Shown here in pieces: positions 25,946-35,223 of a DNA stretch of 64,000 nucleotides. The notes beneath the pieces are model-generated. The model saw nothing but the letters and a program-made list of their open reading frames with translations. It had not been told where the DNA came from and ran no database searches. A program made the position numbers and the translations under genes. Source of the DNA: G963675935 sp963719005 (GTDB taxonomy: Bacteria > Planctomycetota > Planctomycetia > Pirellulales > Thermoguttaceae); contig CAVRAR010000013.1 in assembly GCA_963719005.1 (NCBI GenBank), positions 1 to 64,000 on the forward strand. Reading direction: 5' to 3'. Numbering within the stretch: position 1 is the first letter of the stretch; each line of letters begins with the position of its first letter.

Positions 25946-26260
25946 CTATGTTTCCGCTTCTGATGACTGAGCCCCATTTTCCGCGGCCGGTGTGCCCTCT
26001 CGCTGTTTGACGGTTTGGGCCAGCTCGGTGACCAGGCTGGTCAAGCGATCGATCTGATCTTGCATCGCAGCCGGATCCGCGTGCCGTTCGACGCGGGCCG
26101 GCGCGGGCTCCTCGTTTCGGAGTCTGTCGAGCACTTCGTCGAGGCGATCGAACGTTTCGGCCAGGAATGTCCGCAATTCGTCGTGGCACGCCCGGATTTC
26201 GATCAGGGCGTTCAGTGCATCCTCCCGATACGCGGATGGATTGGGCAATGCGGCAGACAT
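25946..26260 (-). CDS. Small coiled-coil protein upstream of the 441-residue gene
   Basis: 104 residues, MSAALPNPSAYREDALNALI, with an amphipathic helical stretch (IEIRACHDELRTFLAETFDR, LDEVLDRLRNEE) and a second one (QDQIDRLTSLVTELAQTVKQ). No known motif. It stops 2 bases before the downstream gene, so the two are probably translationally coupled. A role as an accessory or oligomerisation partner is inferred only from this arrangement. Confidence 0.75.
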   Translation of the reverse strand: MSAALPNPSAYREDALNALIEIRACHDELRTFLAETFDRLDEVLDRLRNEEPAPARVERHADPAAMQDQIDRLTSLVTELAQTVKQREGTPAAENGAQSSEAET

Positions 26261-26515
26261 AGTGCGACTTGACTAGCGAAAAGACTGGCGAGAAGACGGG
26301 ATAACTTCGCCACAAACCTACGTTACCATTTGTCGAATGGCAAATTGCTCATGCCCCGGTGGAGGGTAACATCGCGATTTTACAGGCAAATAGCCGCATG
26401 GATGGGTCATTCCGAGAGGCTCGGAGTCAATTGCAGGAGCCGAAGTCGCGTCGCCGATTGCGCAGGGAAAACGCCGAAGACCGGCGAAGAAATCGGCGAT
26501 AGGAGTCGCCTCCTA

Positions 26516-27223
26516 CTATAGCCCCGGGAGGGTGACGTTGCCTTTTTGCAACGCCGGTTCGAGGCATCGCGGTGAATCATGCGAGGGGCTATTGACGAAA
26601 TCGCCTACCGCTCGGCCTTCCATCTCGTCGCTTGGGTATGGCGTAAGCAGCGGCGTAAGCTGCCGCGGATCCTCGATCGTCGGATCGAGCCAGGCCGCGC
26701 AGCCGGCCGCGGAGAGGATGACGGGCATTCGGTCGTGCATCGGGCGAACCAGCTCGTTCGCGGCGGTGGTCAGGATCGCGCAGGTTTCGAGCGTGGAATG
26801 GTCGGCCGCTTCCCACGCTTCCCAAACGCCGGCGAAGGCGAAAGGCCCGTCGCCACGGAGACGAAGGAAGTAGGGCTGCTTCGTGCGGCCGCCGTGCTGC
26901 CATTCGTAGAAGCCGTCGGCGACAACCAGGCAACGCCGCCGTCGCATCGCCGCTCGAAATGCCGGCTTCTCCGCCGCGGACTCCGCCCGGGCGTTGATCA
27001 AGCGGTTGCCGATCGCGCGGTCTTTCGCCCAGGCAGGAACCAGACCCCAACGCAGCCAAACCAGCTCTCGGCGTTGCGGGTTTTCTCCCTGCGGCAGGCG
27101 AATGACCGGCGCCGGCTGGCTCGGAGCAATGTTGAAACGCGCCGCAAAGACCGGAACCTCGAGCAGCGCAAACTGCTCGGCGATCGTGCTGGCCGGCGTT
27201 CGGAGTGTGAATCGTCCGCACAT
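26516..27223 (-). CDS. yedK: SOS response-associated peptidase/HMCES-like DNA-protein crosslinking protein
   Basis: 235 residues of the SRAP family that shields abasic sites in single-stranded DNA. Catalytic Cys2 (MCGRFTLRTP), the conserved Asn in RLINARAESAAEK, Glu in VADGFYEWQH and His in RPMHDRMPVILSA are all present. The Cys at position 2 forms the thiazolidine crosslink. There is a non-conserved C-terminal tail (HDSPRCLEPALQKGNVTLPG). It is transcribed divergently from cutA. Confidence 0.9.
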   Translation of the reverse strand: MCGRFTLRTPASTIAEQFALLEVPVFAARFNIAPSQPAPVIRLPQGENPQRRELVWLRWGLVPAWAKDRAIGNRLINARAESAAEKPAFRAAMRRRRCLVVADGFYEWQHGGRTKQPYFLRLRGDGPFAFAGVWEAWEAADHSTLETCAILTTAANELVRPMHDRMPVILSAAGCAAWLDPTIEDPRQLTPLLTPYPSDEMEGRAVGDFVNSPSHDSPRCLEPALQKGNVTLPGL

Positions 27224-27275
27224 GTCGGTATTCTACGGTCTGACGTTCGCAGAAGAAAGAATGATCGGGTCGAAC

Positions 27276-27359
27276 AAACGCCCCGCAACCGTGTTCGCGG
27301 GGGGGCGGCGGCTTCTTGTCACTTTGCTCCCCCCGCGAACGCAGTCGCGGGGCGTTTGC
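27276..27359. repeat. Palindromic repeat, AAACGCCCCGC family
   Basis: AAACGCCCCGCAACCGTGTT and GTCGCGGGGCGTTTG with inner GTTCGCGGGGGG versus CCCCCCGCGAAC arms. It lies between divergent yedK and cutA. Confidence 0.75.
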
Positions 27360-27428
27360 ACTTTGGCATCTCGTTCTTTTCACCAATCCATTCTTCCCCA
27401 ACTCCCCTTCTTGCGTTACACTCGTGCC

Positions 27429-27761
27429 ATGACCGATTACATCCAAGTCGTCACCACGACCGAACGCCGCGAAGACGCCGAGCAGATCGCCCGAGCGTTG
27501 GTCGGAGAGCGATTGGCGGCGTGCGCCCAGGTGACGGGGCCGATCACGAGCACCTACCGCTGGCAAGGAAAGATCGAGACTGCCCAGGAGTGGCAATGCT
27601 GGGCCAAGAGCCGCCGCGACCTCTACGATCGCGTCGAACAGACGATTCGCCGGCTGCACCCCTATGAAGTCCCGGAAATCCTGGCGATGCCGATTGCCGC
27701 GGGCAGCGGCGAGTATCTGGCCTGGCTCAATGCAGAGACGGGCGGGCAAAATGACGAATGA
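27429..27761 (+). CDS. cutA: CutA1 divalent cation tolerance-type protein
   Basis: 110-residue small trimeric protein of the CutA1 family. Motifs are YIQVVTTTERREDAEQIARA, ERLAACAQVTGPITSTYRWQ, KIETAQEWQCWAKSR and HPYEVPEILAMPIAAGSGEY. The ATG at 27429 is preceded by CTCGTGCC, a weak site. The C-terminal GGQNDE and the stop codon are supplied by the GACGAATGACGAA repeat that starts at about 27750. Confidence 0.9.
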   Translation: MTDYIQVVTTTERREDAEQIARALVGERLAACAQVTGPITSTYRWQGKIETAQEWQCWAKSRRDLYDRVEQTIRRLHPYEVPEILAMPIAAGSGEYLAWLNAETGGQNDE

Positions 27762-27876
27762 CGAAGTTCAAATGACGAAAGAATGACGAAGCTCAAATGA
27801 CGAATAAGACTTCGTCATTCGGATTTCGAGTTTCGTGCTTCCTTCGTCGTTCGTCCTTCGAGCTTCGTCATTCTTC
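27750..27876. repeat. GACGAATGACGAA / TTCGTCATTC inverted repeat block, copy 1
   Basis: Tandem AATGACGAA(G/T) words on one side and TTCGTCATTC words on the other form an imperfect palindrome. The block overlaps the 3' end of cutA and the stop-proximal end of the next gene. Similar blocks lie at 54473-54626 and 55442-55574. Confidence 0.8.
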
Positions 27877-28167
27877 AATCACTTCCTTGACGATCTGGAC
27901 GAAATGGGGGGTTTTCTGCGACTCGCTAAGGTCGGCGGCCTTCTTGTCGGCCTCTTTCCGCTGGCTGTACTCGAACAGCGCGACGCGTCGCATCGACTGG
28001 TTGAAGACGCCCCAAAACGCCTTGAGCCGAACCTCCTTGACCACTTTGGCGCGGCTCTTGCGCTTGGCGGGGGCCTTCTTGGCCGCGACCTTCGGCTCGG
28101 CGGCAGCGCGTTCCGCCGTGTCGTTCTCTTCACGCAACTCTTTGCGATTCAATATCTTACGAGCCAT
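27868..28167 (-). CDS. Small Lys/Arg-rich hypothetical protein
   Basis: 99 residues, MARKILNRKELREENDTAER with a basic stretch (KVAAKKAPAKRKSRAKVV) and an ordered C-terminal half (LKAFWGVFNQSMRRVALFEY, TPHFVQIVKEVIEE). Its composition suggests a nucleic-acid- or ribosome-associated planctomycete protein, but that is unproven. No membrane helix. The region downstream of it is the GACGAA repeat. Confidence 0.7.
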   Translation of the reverse strand: MARKILNRKELREENDTAERAAAEPKVAAKKAPAKRKSRAKVVKEVRLKAFWGVFNQSMRRVALFEYSQRKEADKKAADLSESQKTPHFVQIVKEVIEE

Positions 28168-28268
28168 GTTTTTCCCTCAGTCGAGGTCGAAGACCGTCAA
28201 TTTCGCCCATTTTATCCGATCGGCCGCCGGTTTGCCAGAGCAACGGGAGGGACTGTAGAAGGCGACTC

Positions 28269-30765
28269 CTACAATTTCACGCGATAGATCTGCTTCAGGG
28301 GTTCGACGCTCTGCGGCACCAACTCCAAGATGCCTTCCTTCACCAATCGGTCGAAGACCTCCGGCTGAACGAAATCGGTGAAGCCGTAGGTGTCGCGATA
28401 GCGGCCGATCTCCTTCCAGTTCACGAAGACGTAAGCAATGCGGAGCGACTTGAATTCCGCCCGAATCTCCTTGGCCGGCCGAAGCTGCTTCTCCGGCCGA
28501 TCCTCCTTCGACGATTTATCTCTGACCAATTGTTCAAAAACGCAGTCGTCGAAACAGGTGTTGTAAAAGACCGTCGGCTTCAGGTCGAAGACGGCGGCAT
28601 CGCCGACGGCCAGAACCGCGCCCCGGTCAGCGTCATTGTTCAAGTAGTAGTGACACGGGGTAAGCCAAGTTGGGTCGTTGCGAAGCTGGGCGAGCGGGAC
28701 GAACCAGGCGTTGCCGGGGCCGGCCGACGATATCAGGAAGTTCACTCCCAACGCGGCCAGCAGCACGCCCTTCAAGACGCGTCGCCACCAAGCCTCGAAA
28801 CTCCAGCAAGCCCCCGCCCCGGCCAGCAAAGCCATCACCGGCAACACGGGTATCCAAAAGCGGTCGATGCGATGGGTAAACAGCCACCATACGGCGATGA
28901 CGAAGGCCACGTAGACCAACAGTTCCCAGCGGAGCCGCCGCCAAATCACAACCGGCTTGTCGGCCCAGCCCAGAAATGCCAACAGCGCCAGCGGCACGAC
29001 CAAGGGACTAATCCATTCGCTCGTCATCAGTACGCCGCCCAAGTCTTTGCCGAGCGTCTCGGGCGAAAAATCGTGGGGAAGATGCGGCTCGATTCCATCG
29101 CATCTCCTTGTCGGCGTTCCAGGTGGCGCCGTCGAAGACCCCGTACATCAACGGGTATGTCGGATTGCCCGTCAAGGCCCAATTCTTGCCGAACCACAGT
29201 CCGCAGCCGAGCGCGGCCGCCAGCAGAAAGACGGCCAGGGCTGCCAGAGGGTTCAGGGTTCGGGGTTCCGGGCTCAGCACCGGAGGCGTCGGCGTGAGCG
29301 GCTCGACTTCGGGCAGCTCTCTTGCTGCCGGGCGATCCATGCTGCTTTCCTTCCGCCAGGAGCGTCCGAAGAGGGTCCAGATTGCCATCGGGACCAGCAC
29401 AAATAGCACGGCCGGGTATTTCGTGGCCACGGCCCCGCCGGCGAGATAGCCGGCCAGGGCGACAAGGGCCGTCGGATGGCTTTCGGCAACGTCTCCGCAC
29501 CGAGAAAAGCCCCCCCATTGCGATGATGGGGCATTCGGCGGTGCCGGAGAATGCGTAGCACACCCTCGCGACAACAGCAGGGCGTACAGCGCCAGGAACA
29601 GGTAACAGGCGGACGCCCCCTCGATCATGCCCGACGACGATACGTTGACGTTGGGGACGAAGAAGGTACTGGTCAGCCAGGGGATCGAGATGTAGACCAG
29701 GGCCGCGACCACGCCGGCGCTGGTCGAATAGAAGCGGCGTCCGGCGGCCAACAGTCCCAGGGCACACAGCGGCGTGAAGGCCGCGATGACCGTCTTGCCC
29801 ACCAGCGCCCCCCACCACCAGTCATGAACCATCGTCATCCCCAGCAGGCTGAGCATTTCGGCGCCCAGGGCCATGTTGGCATACACGTTGTGCGGGAGGA
29901 ACGCGATTTGGCCCCGTTGATAGAACTCCTTCGGGGCCTGCAAATGGTATTCGCACACGTCGAACTCGGTCGGCGGAAGCATGGCAGCCAAGAGAATTGC
30001 CGCCACGAACGGCAAGCCGAGCCAGAGCCAGTGCCGACCGACGAAATTGAGGCAGCGGCGATAAGCGGCGACGAGCATTTCGCGACGTTGCCATTGCGCG
30101 CGCTGCTGGGGCGATATCTGATCGCGGCGTTGCGGCGACGAAGAGCGCCGTTGAGGCAGCGGTTGAACTGCCGCCGCAACGGCACGTTCGAACGCCGCTG
30201 CGGCCTCGATTTGACCCGCCGCCGCGGCAAGGACGTCTTCGATATTGCCTAGGGTTGCGGGGGCTGCCGGCGCGAAAGTGCGGTTGTTGGAGCGTCGCCG
30301 CCAGTACCAGTAGCCGGCGGCGGCCGCGAAGGTGAGCAACGCCGGCCCGCCGACGGCCCGCAGCCGGCCGAGCTGCCCGAACAGCCCCGCCGCCAATGTC
30401 CACGTGCTCAGCAGGTTCAGCCCGACGGCCGTCGAGAAAACCGTGGTTTCCAGACGCGTCAATCCGCGCGTGACGCGGCATATCGAAAGCAGCAGCCAGC
30501 CCAGGGCGGCGGCCCAGGCGAGAATGAATCCGGCCCCCAGCAATACCAGCACCCGATCGTCCAAACTGAATTGGGGCGGCGAGCCGAACCAGTTGGCCAG
30601 CAGCCATTCATCCGGCCGGAACATGGTGACGAAGACCAGCTCGCCCCGCCACCACGGTTTGACCGTCTCGCTCAAGCGGGAGAGGCTCGGCATCGGCGTC
30701 GTATAGAAAACGATCGCGTAGGCCGCCAGTCCGACAAGAATCGCCGCATTACGCAGTTGTTTCAT
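28269..30765 (-). CDS. Large multi-pass membrane protein (GT39-like), frameshifted
   Basis: About 830-residue membrane protein with roughly a dozen hydrophobic helices. An N-terminal helix MKQLRNAAILVGLAAYAIVF is followed by the loop FDVCEYHLQAPKEFYQRGQI and NVYANMALGAEMLSLLGM, reminiscent of glycosyltransferase-39-like planctomycete proteins. A low-complexity Gln/Arg segment lies at about residues 205-225. The frame changes near 29090, where the C-terminal part (LGGVLMTSEWISPLVVPLAL ... YFVFVNWKEIGRYRD-like text) continues to 28269; this is probably a one-base indel. A repeat-like stretch around 29493-29549 is read in frame. The next upstream gene ends 2 bases before this start. Confidence 0.75.
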
Positions 30766-30767
30766 GG

Positions 30768-31298
30768 CTACAGCTTATCGAAGTCCTCGATCTTGTAGCC
30801 GGTCACGAGCCAACGGCCGCCCTCCAACCGCAGCGTGAGTGCCACATGCCGGGCGAAGCCCTCGTAGGGCCACTCGCCCTTGCGGTCTTTTCCTTTGCCG
30901 ACGGCGAGGAACTTCGCTTCGGCCGAAGGGGGGCTGGTCAGGCGGTTGACCTTGATTTCCAGACTGCTGATGTGCGCCTCCTTGACATCGACGCGGCTTA
31001 ACACCAAGCGGGTCAGATATCGGGGGGCTTCCGCCGACGGCGAGATGCAGTCGAGCGCGCCCTGAAGATCGTTGCTCTTGACCGCCGCGACCGCCGCATC
31101 GAGCGTCTGCGTGACGGCTTTCCGATCGGTAGGCACAAAATGCTCGACGATCAAGCCGGCGGCGACGACGACTGCCACGACGCTCATGGCGATCAGGAAC
31201 TTGCCAAGACCCGTCCGCAACAGCAAGAACGCCAGCACGGCTTCGACGGCAATGCCGATGAAAAGAATCGGCCACGGACTCTCGACAAAAATCATCAT
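30768..31298 (-). CDS. Hypothetical membrane protein with NTF2-like domain
   Basis: About 176 residues. Start at the ATG pair MMIFVESPWPILFIGIAVEA (31298/31295). Two N-terminal transmembrane helices (ILFIGIAVEAVLAFLLL, VVAVVVAAGLIVEHF) are followed by a soluble domain. Its pattern, with VTQTLDAAVAAVKSNDLQGA near the start and FARHVALTLRLEGGRWLVTG at the end, fits an NTF2-like fold. It lies 2 bases before the downstream membrane protein gene and likely shares its operon. Function unknown. Confidence 0.7.
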   Translation of the reverse strand: MMIFVESPWPILFIGIAVEAVLAFLLLRTGLGKFLIAMSVVAVVVAAGLIVEHFVPTDRKAVTQTLDAAVAAVKSNDLQGALDCISPSAEAPRYLTRLVLSRVDVKEAHISSLEIKVNRLTSPPSAEAKFLAVGKGKDRKGEWPYEGFARHVALTLRLEGGRWLVTGYKIEDFDKL

Positions 31299-31365
31299 CG
31301 GTCGGCCGGTGGTTGCGGGAAGACGAAGGGAAAGAACTCCACGGGGACACGGAACGATTCTCCCC

Positions 31366-31500
31366 TCTCCCTTTGGGAGAGGGGCCGGGGGTGAGGGCTT
31401 GAAGCGGGGATGCAAGACGCCGAGTCCCAAATCTCCAAGTCGACAAATCTCCAAATTCGCACGGCCCTCACCCTAACCCTCTCCCAAAGGGAGAGGGGAC
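31366..31500. repeat. Palindromic repeat, CTCCCTTTGGGAGAGGGG family
   Basis: CCCTCTCCCTTTGGGAGAGGG with GGGGGTGAGGGC on the left pairs with GCCCTCACCCTAACCCTCTC and CCCAAAGGGAGAGGGGACTC on the right. Other copies at 7348-7470, 40428-40450 and 60297-60324. Confidence 0.8.
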
Positions 31501-31536
31501 TCTCCGCGTCTCCGTGGTCTATTCCACTCACTCTTA

Positions 31537-32443
31537 GAGGTTCTAACAAAACTCCAGTACGCGGTTCCAGCAGATCATGGCACAACCGATGATTAGGAAC
31601 GCATCGTGAATGTCCGGTCGTTTCTCGTAACGCACCCGCAGACGACGCCAGTTGAAGAGCCAATCGAAGCAGGCTTCAACGACGTAGCGGAATTTGCCCA
31701 GGCCGCTGCCGTGCTCGGTGTTGCGGTGAGCAACCAGCGGCTTGATTCTCCGCTTGCGCAGGGGTTTACGAATCTTGGCTTCCGCATCATAGGCTCGATC
31801 CGCGAGCAGTTCATCGGGACGCTTGCGCGGTGCGCCGCGAGGTTGCTTGATCGGTGGAACTGCGTTGACCAAAGGAATAGCCATCTCCGAATCGTGGCAA
31901 TTCGCGCCGGTGTGGGTAATGGCCAGAGGCGTGCCGCTGCCGTCCACCATCAGATGACGCTTCGAGCCATTCTTGCCTCGATCCGTGGGATTTGGGCCCG
32001 TTTTTGCCCCCCAAAAACTGCTCGCACGGAGCAACTGTCGATCGCGGATGTTGACCAGTCGATTTGGCCTGCCAATCCCAATTCGTCCAAAAGTAGCTTC
32101 CATATCCGCTTCCAGACACCAGCCACGTGCCAGTCGCGGAGTCGTCGCCAGCACGTCATGCCGCATCCGCAGCCCAACTCCTGCGGAAGATATTCCCACG
32201 GACAACCCGTTTTCAATACGAAGAGAATCCCCGTGAGCGCCGCACGATCGGAAACTCGCGGTCGGCCTCCTTTCGGCTTGCCGCGTTCGCGCGGCAGCAA
32301 AGGCTTGATTCGCTCCCAAAGCGCATCGGGCAGCAGTGGCTTGGCCATAATATCCTCCCTGACATATCTGTTGGTTGACCAGGTTAGCCCGAGAGTTTAG
32401 CAACATTGGACAGATCAGGAAATACTGGTTTTGTTAGAACCTC
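31537..32443 (-). mobile_element. IS5-family (IS427-like) insertion sequence
   Basis: 907-base element with terminal inverted repeats GAGGTTCTAACAAAAC (left, 31537) and GTTTTGTTAGAACCTC (right, ending 32443). It is flanked by a TTA direct repeat (31534-31536 and 32444-32446). The right copy of TTA is the reverse complement of the enolase TAA stop codon. It carries one transposase in two frames. Confidence 0.85.
31543..32348 (-). CDS. IS5-family transposase, expressed by -1 frameshift
   Basis: The first frame (32348-31950) begins MAKPLLPDALWERIKPLLPR with GDRAALTGILFVLKTGCPWE-like helix-turn-helix text and SAIDSCSVRAV containing the first catalytic Asp. Near 32007 a run GGGGGGCAAAAAC allows a -1 slip into the second frame, KTGPNPTDRGKNGSKRHLMV, then HDSEMAIPLVNAVPPIKQPR, LLADRAYDAEAKIRKPLRKR and RYVVEACFDWLFNWRRLRVR (YREK-like end) to 31543. 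Two-frame IS427-type transposases are known. Confidence 0.85.
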
Positions 32444-33727
32444 TTATTTCTTTTTCGGGAAGAGCGGTCCGCCGTAGAGGGCCGCCTCGCCGAGGATCTC
32501 TTCAATTCGCAGCAGTTGATTGTACTTCGCCATGCGATCGGTTCGCGAGGCCGAGCCGGTCTTGATCTGGCCGGTGCCCATCGCCACGGCCAGGTCGGCG
32601 ATCGTCGAATCCTCCGTCTCGCCGCTGCGGTGGCTGATGACGGTCGTATAGTTGTTTCGCCGGGCAAGGTCGATGGCCTCGATCGTCTCGGTCAGCGTGC
32701 CGATCTGGTTCACCTTAATGAGGATGCTGTTGCACACGCCTTCGTCGATGCCGCGCTGCAGCCGCTGGGTGTTGGTGACGAACAAATCATCGCCCACAAT
32801 TTGAATCTTGCTGCCAAGCCGATCGGTCAGCAGCTTCCAGCCCTCCCAATCGTCCTCGGCGCAGCCGTCTTCGATCGAGCAGATCGGATACTTCTCGACC
32901 CACTTGGCGTAGAGATCGACCAACTGGGCCGCGGTGATGTCCTTGCCGTCGACGCTGTACCGCTTCTTATCGGTGTCGTAGAACGCCGAGGCGGCCGGAT
33001 CCAGGGCGACGAACGCCTGCTTGCCGGGCTCGTAGCCGGCCTTGCCGATGGCCTCGACGATCACGTCGAGCGCGTCGGCGTTGCTCTTCAAGTCGGGGGC
33101 GAAACCGCCCTCGTCGCCGACGTTCGTCGAAAGCTTCTTCGACTTCAACACCGCCTTGAGGTTCTGGAACACCTCGCAGCCGCAGCGGATGGCGTCGGTA
33201 AAGGTCTCGACGCCCAGCGGCACGACCATGAACTCCTGCACGTCCACGGCGTTGTCGGCGTGCGAGCCGCCGTTGATGATGTTCATCATCGGTGCCGGCA
33301 GCAGCCGGGCGTTGCACCCGCCGAGATAGCGGAACAGCGGCAGCCCGCAGTGATCGGCCGCGGCCCGGGCGTTGGCCAGCGACACGCCGAGGATGGCGTT
33401 GGCGCCCAATTCCTTCTTGTTCTCGGTGCCATCGATATCGTTCATGCGGTAATCGAGGGCGACCTGATCGAGGGCGTCCATGCCGCAAAGCTCGTCGGCC
33501 AGCTTCGTGTTGACGTTATCGACCGCCTTAAGCACCCCGCGGCCGAGGTATTTGGTCTTGTCGCCGTCGCGCAATTCCAGGGCCTCGTGCACGCCCGTGC
33601 TAGCCCCGCTCGGCACGGCGGCCCGGCCGAAAGCGCCGCTGGCCAGTTCCACGTCAACCTCGATGGTGGGGTTTCCGCGGCTGTCGAGGATTTGTCGGGC
33701 GCGAATGTCTACAATCGTCGAACTCAT
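32444..33727 (-). CDS. eno: Enolase (2-phosphoglycerate dehydratase)
   Basis: 427 residues, full family length. It converts 2-phosphoglycerate to phosphoenolpyruvate with Mg. Motifs are RQILDSRGNPTIEVDVEL, GRAAVPSGASTGVHEALELR, MMNIINGGSHADNAVDVQEF, SIEDGCAEDDWEGWK, QIVGDDLFVTN, LIKVNQIGTLTETIEAIDLA and TVISHRSGETEDSTIADLAV. The ATG at 33727 has GGAGAAGA just upstream; an in-frame extension to 33778 has none. The gene stop TAA coincides with the target-site repeat of the adjoining IS5-like element. Confidence 0.95.
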   Translation of the reverse strand: MSSTIVDIRARQILDSRGNPTIEVDVELASGAFGRAAVPSGASTGVHEALELRDGDKTKYLGRGVLKAVDNVNTKLADELCGMDALDQVALDYRMNDIDGTENKKELGANAILGVSLANARAAADHCGLPLFRYLGGCNARLLPAPMMNIINGGSHADNAVDVQEFMVVPLGVETFTDAIRCGCEVFQNLKAVLKSKKLSTNVGDEGGFAPDLKSNADALDVIVEAIGKAGYEPGKQAFVALDPAASAFYDTDKKRYSVDGKDITAAQLVDLYAKWVEKYPICSIEDGCAEDDWEGWKLLTDRLGSKIQIVGDDLFVTNTQRLQRGIDEGVCNSILIKVNQIGTLTETIEAIDLARRNNYTTVISHRSGETEDSTIADLAVAMGTGQIKTGSASRTDRMAKYNQLLRIEEILGEAALYGGPLFPKKK

Positions 33728-33894
33728 GTTCTTCTCCGTATTTTCAAAGTTTTCCAAAGGGCTTGAGTTTATCGGCAAAACGGGTCGCAGAATTTGCCTA
33801 TTGTCTCCGATTGGCCGGCGATTGGCTAGCGGGGGCGGGCGAGCGGGGGTAGAATTGGCATAGCTGCTCTACTACAGTCGAGGGGAGGTGCTTC

Positions 33895-34086
33895 GTGAGC
33901 ATGGCGCGAGAACAGTACGTCGTTGACGGTCGCGGCAAGCGCACCGCCGTGATTATGCCTGCCGGGCAGTATCAGAAACTCATGGAAGACCTGCACGACT
34001 TGGCGGTCGTGGCCGAACGGCGCGAAGAGAAGCCGATTAGCCTGGAAGCCATGAAGCAACGAACAATTCAAGGAGAATCGTTATGA
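33895..34086 (+). CDS. Phd/YefM-like antitoxin, 63 residues
   Basis: MSMAREQYVVDGRGKRTAVI, then MPAGQYQKLMEDLHDLAVVA, follows the Phd/YefM antitoxin pattern, with YVVDGxGKRTAVIMP as the N-terminal strand region. The GTG at 33895 has a close GAGGTG site. Where a RelE toxin would be expected, a 58-residue membrane peptide overlaps this stop (ATGA). Thus the antitoxin may be coupled to a different partner or orphaned. Confidence 0.7.
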   Translation: MSMAREQYVVDGRGKRTAVIMPAGQYQKLMEDLHDLAVVAERREEKPISLEAMKQRTIQGESL

Positions 34087-34259
34087 GTCCCTACGCGGGA
34101 TTGCTTCTCTTGGGTGCAATCTGCTCTTTTGTCATCGGGTTCATCTGCGGGAATACTCTGCAAGGCGCAGGTCTTGTCGTGTTTGCCGGTTTGTGCCTCG
34201 TGGCGGAAGCAATTACGAATTTGGGCGTTAGACCGCGGGCAGAGAAGAAGGCGATGTGA
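34083..34259 (+). CDS. Small membrane protein overlapping antitoxin-like gene
   Basis: 58 residues starting MSPYAGLLLLGAICSFVIGF, with two hydrophobic stretches (AGLLLLGAICSFVIGFICG and GLVVFAGLCLVAEAI). Ends NLGVRPRAEKKAM. The ATG lies within the antitoxin stop TTATGA (overlap of 4 bases), so translation is coupled. No toxin domain is visible. It could be a hydrophobic toxin-like peptide or an unrelated small membrane protein. Confidence 0.6.
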   Translation: MSPYAGLLLLGAICSFVIGFICGNTLQGAGLVVFAGLCLVAEAITNLGVRPRAEKKAM

Positions 34260-34273
34260 CAAGAGCGGTATAG

Positions 34274-34939
34274 CTACTTGCCTTCGATTTCGGCAAACAG
34301 TTCCCGCAGCGGCAACTCGAAACCGGGCAGGACATCGCCGCCGGTTAGCACGCCGTTCTCGTCGAACACGGTGCATTGCTCGGGCGAAGTATAGACGGAC
34401 GCGGTGCGGGTGCGCGGATCAACGTACCACACTAGGCGAACGCCGGCGGTGAAGTAATCTTGCAGTTTCCGCCGCATTTCGCCTTCAGTGTTGCTGTCGG
34501 AGAGCACTTCAACGGCCAAATCGGGCGCGACGGCGGGAATCGGCGCCTTGGGAAACTTGCCGCCGGGAAAGCGGTCCCAACTTACGAAAGCGACGTCGGG
34601 AATCCGAACTTGCCGTGGAAGTATCTTGAGCGTTCCAGCTTCCCCCGAGACGATGCCGAGTTTGTGTTTTCGCACGAACGGACGCAACAACTCGATGATC
34701 GCCCCCGCCAGCACCGACTCCGTATAACCCATGGTTTTCTCCACCAAAACACCGTCTACCAACTCGCAGATGCAGTCGGCATGGTCGATCAAGTTCAGTA
34801 CGTCCTGCTCGGTGGCCGTCCCGGGCGTTGGAACAAGGCGAACGCGCCCCTGGGGGACTTGCCCCAGTTGCTCAAAGAGATCGGCGACCGTGGTCCAAAC
34901 CATCGGTGGTGAGACGTCGGCAACGGTGGACATCGGCAT
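34274..34939 (-). CDS. Uma2-family (DUF820) endonuclease-like protein
   Basis: About 221 residues with the PD-(D/E)XK Uma2 fold: ICELVDGVLVEKTMGYTESV, then IPDVAFVSWDRFP, LAVEVLSDSNTEGEMRRKLQ and DYFTAGVRLVWYVDPRTRTA. These motifs carry the catalytic D...ExK-like residues. Uma2 genes are abundant in planctomycetes and cyanobacteria; their DNA target is unknown. ATG at 34939 chosen. The gene is convergent with the antitoxin pair. Confidence 0.85.
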   Translation of the reverse strand: MPMSTVADVSPPMVWTTVADLFEQLGQVPQGRVRLVPTPGTATEQDVLNLIDHADCICELVDGVLVEKTMGYTESVLAGAIIELLRPFVRKHKLGIVSGEAGTLKILPRQVRIPDVAFVSWDRFPGGKFPKAPIPAVAPDLAVEVLSDSNTEGEMRRKLQDYFTAGVRLVWYVDPRTRTASVYTSPEQCTVFDENGVLTGGDVLPGFELPLRELFAEIEGK

Positions 34940-35223
34940 CAATCTCGCCTTGAAGGGCGGTTAACGACCCTAAAACGAACCCGCCCTCTATTTTAGGGGA
35001 TAGGGTCTTGGCCTGCAACTCGTTTTATCGAGGATTTCCGGCCGATCGCGAGAGGAGCCAATCTTCATCGCAGCCCCAAGATTTGCCGAGAGCCGAGCGA
35101 CACTTTTCGTCTATCGAACTTGCAATGTTCACGAGAAAGTGTTGAAATACGTCCCAATCACCGCGGTTATCCGTGCGTTGCCTTGCATCGTTGGCGAATC
35201 GCGGAGGCGAATGGGAGGGCCCG

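Noticed and set aside
27868..28287. Plus-strand ORFs with DDLDEMGGFLRLA text
   Set aside because: Shadow of the small Lys-rich gene on the minus strand.
29493..29549. In-frame repeat inside the GT39-like gene
   Set aside because: Only weak inverted arms (TCCGCACC/GGTGCCGGA) are present and no second copy was seen, so it is noted in the gene entry but not called as a repeat.
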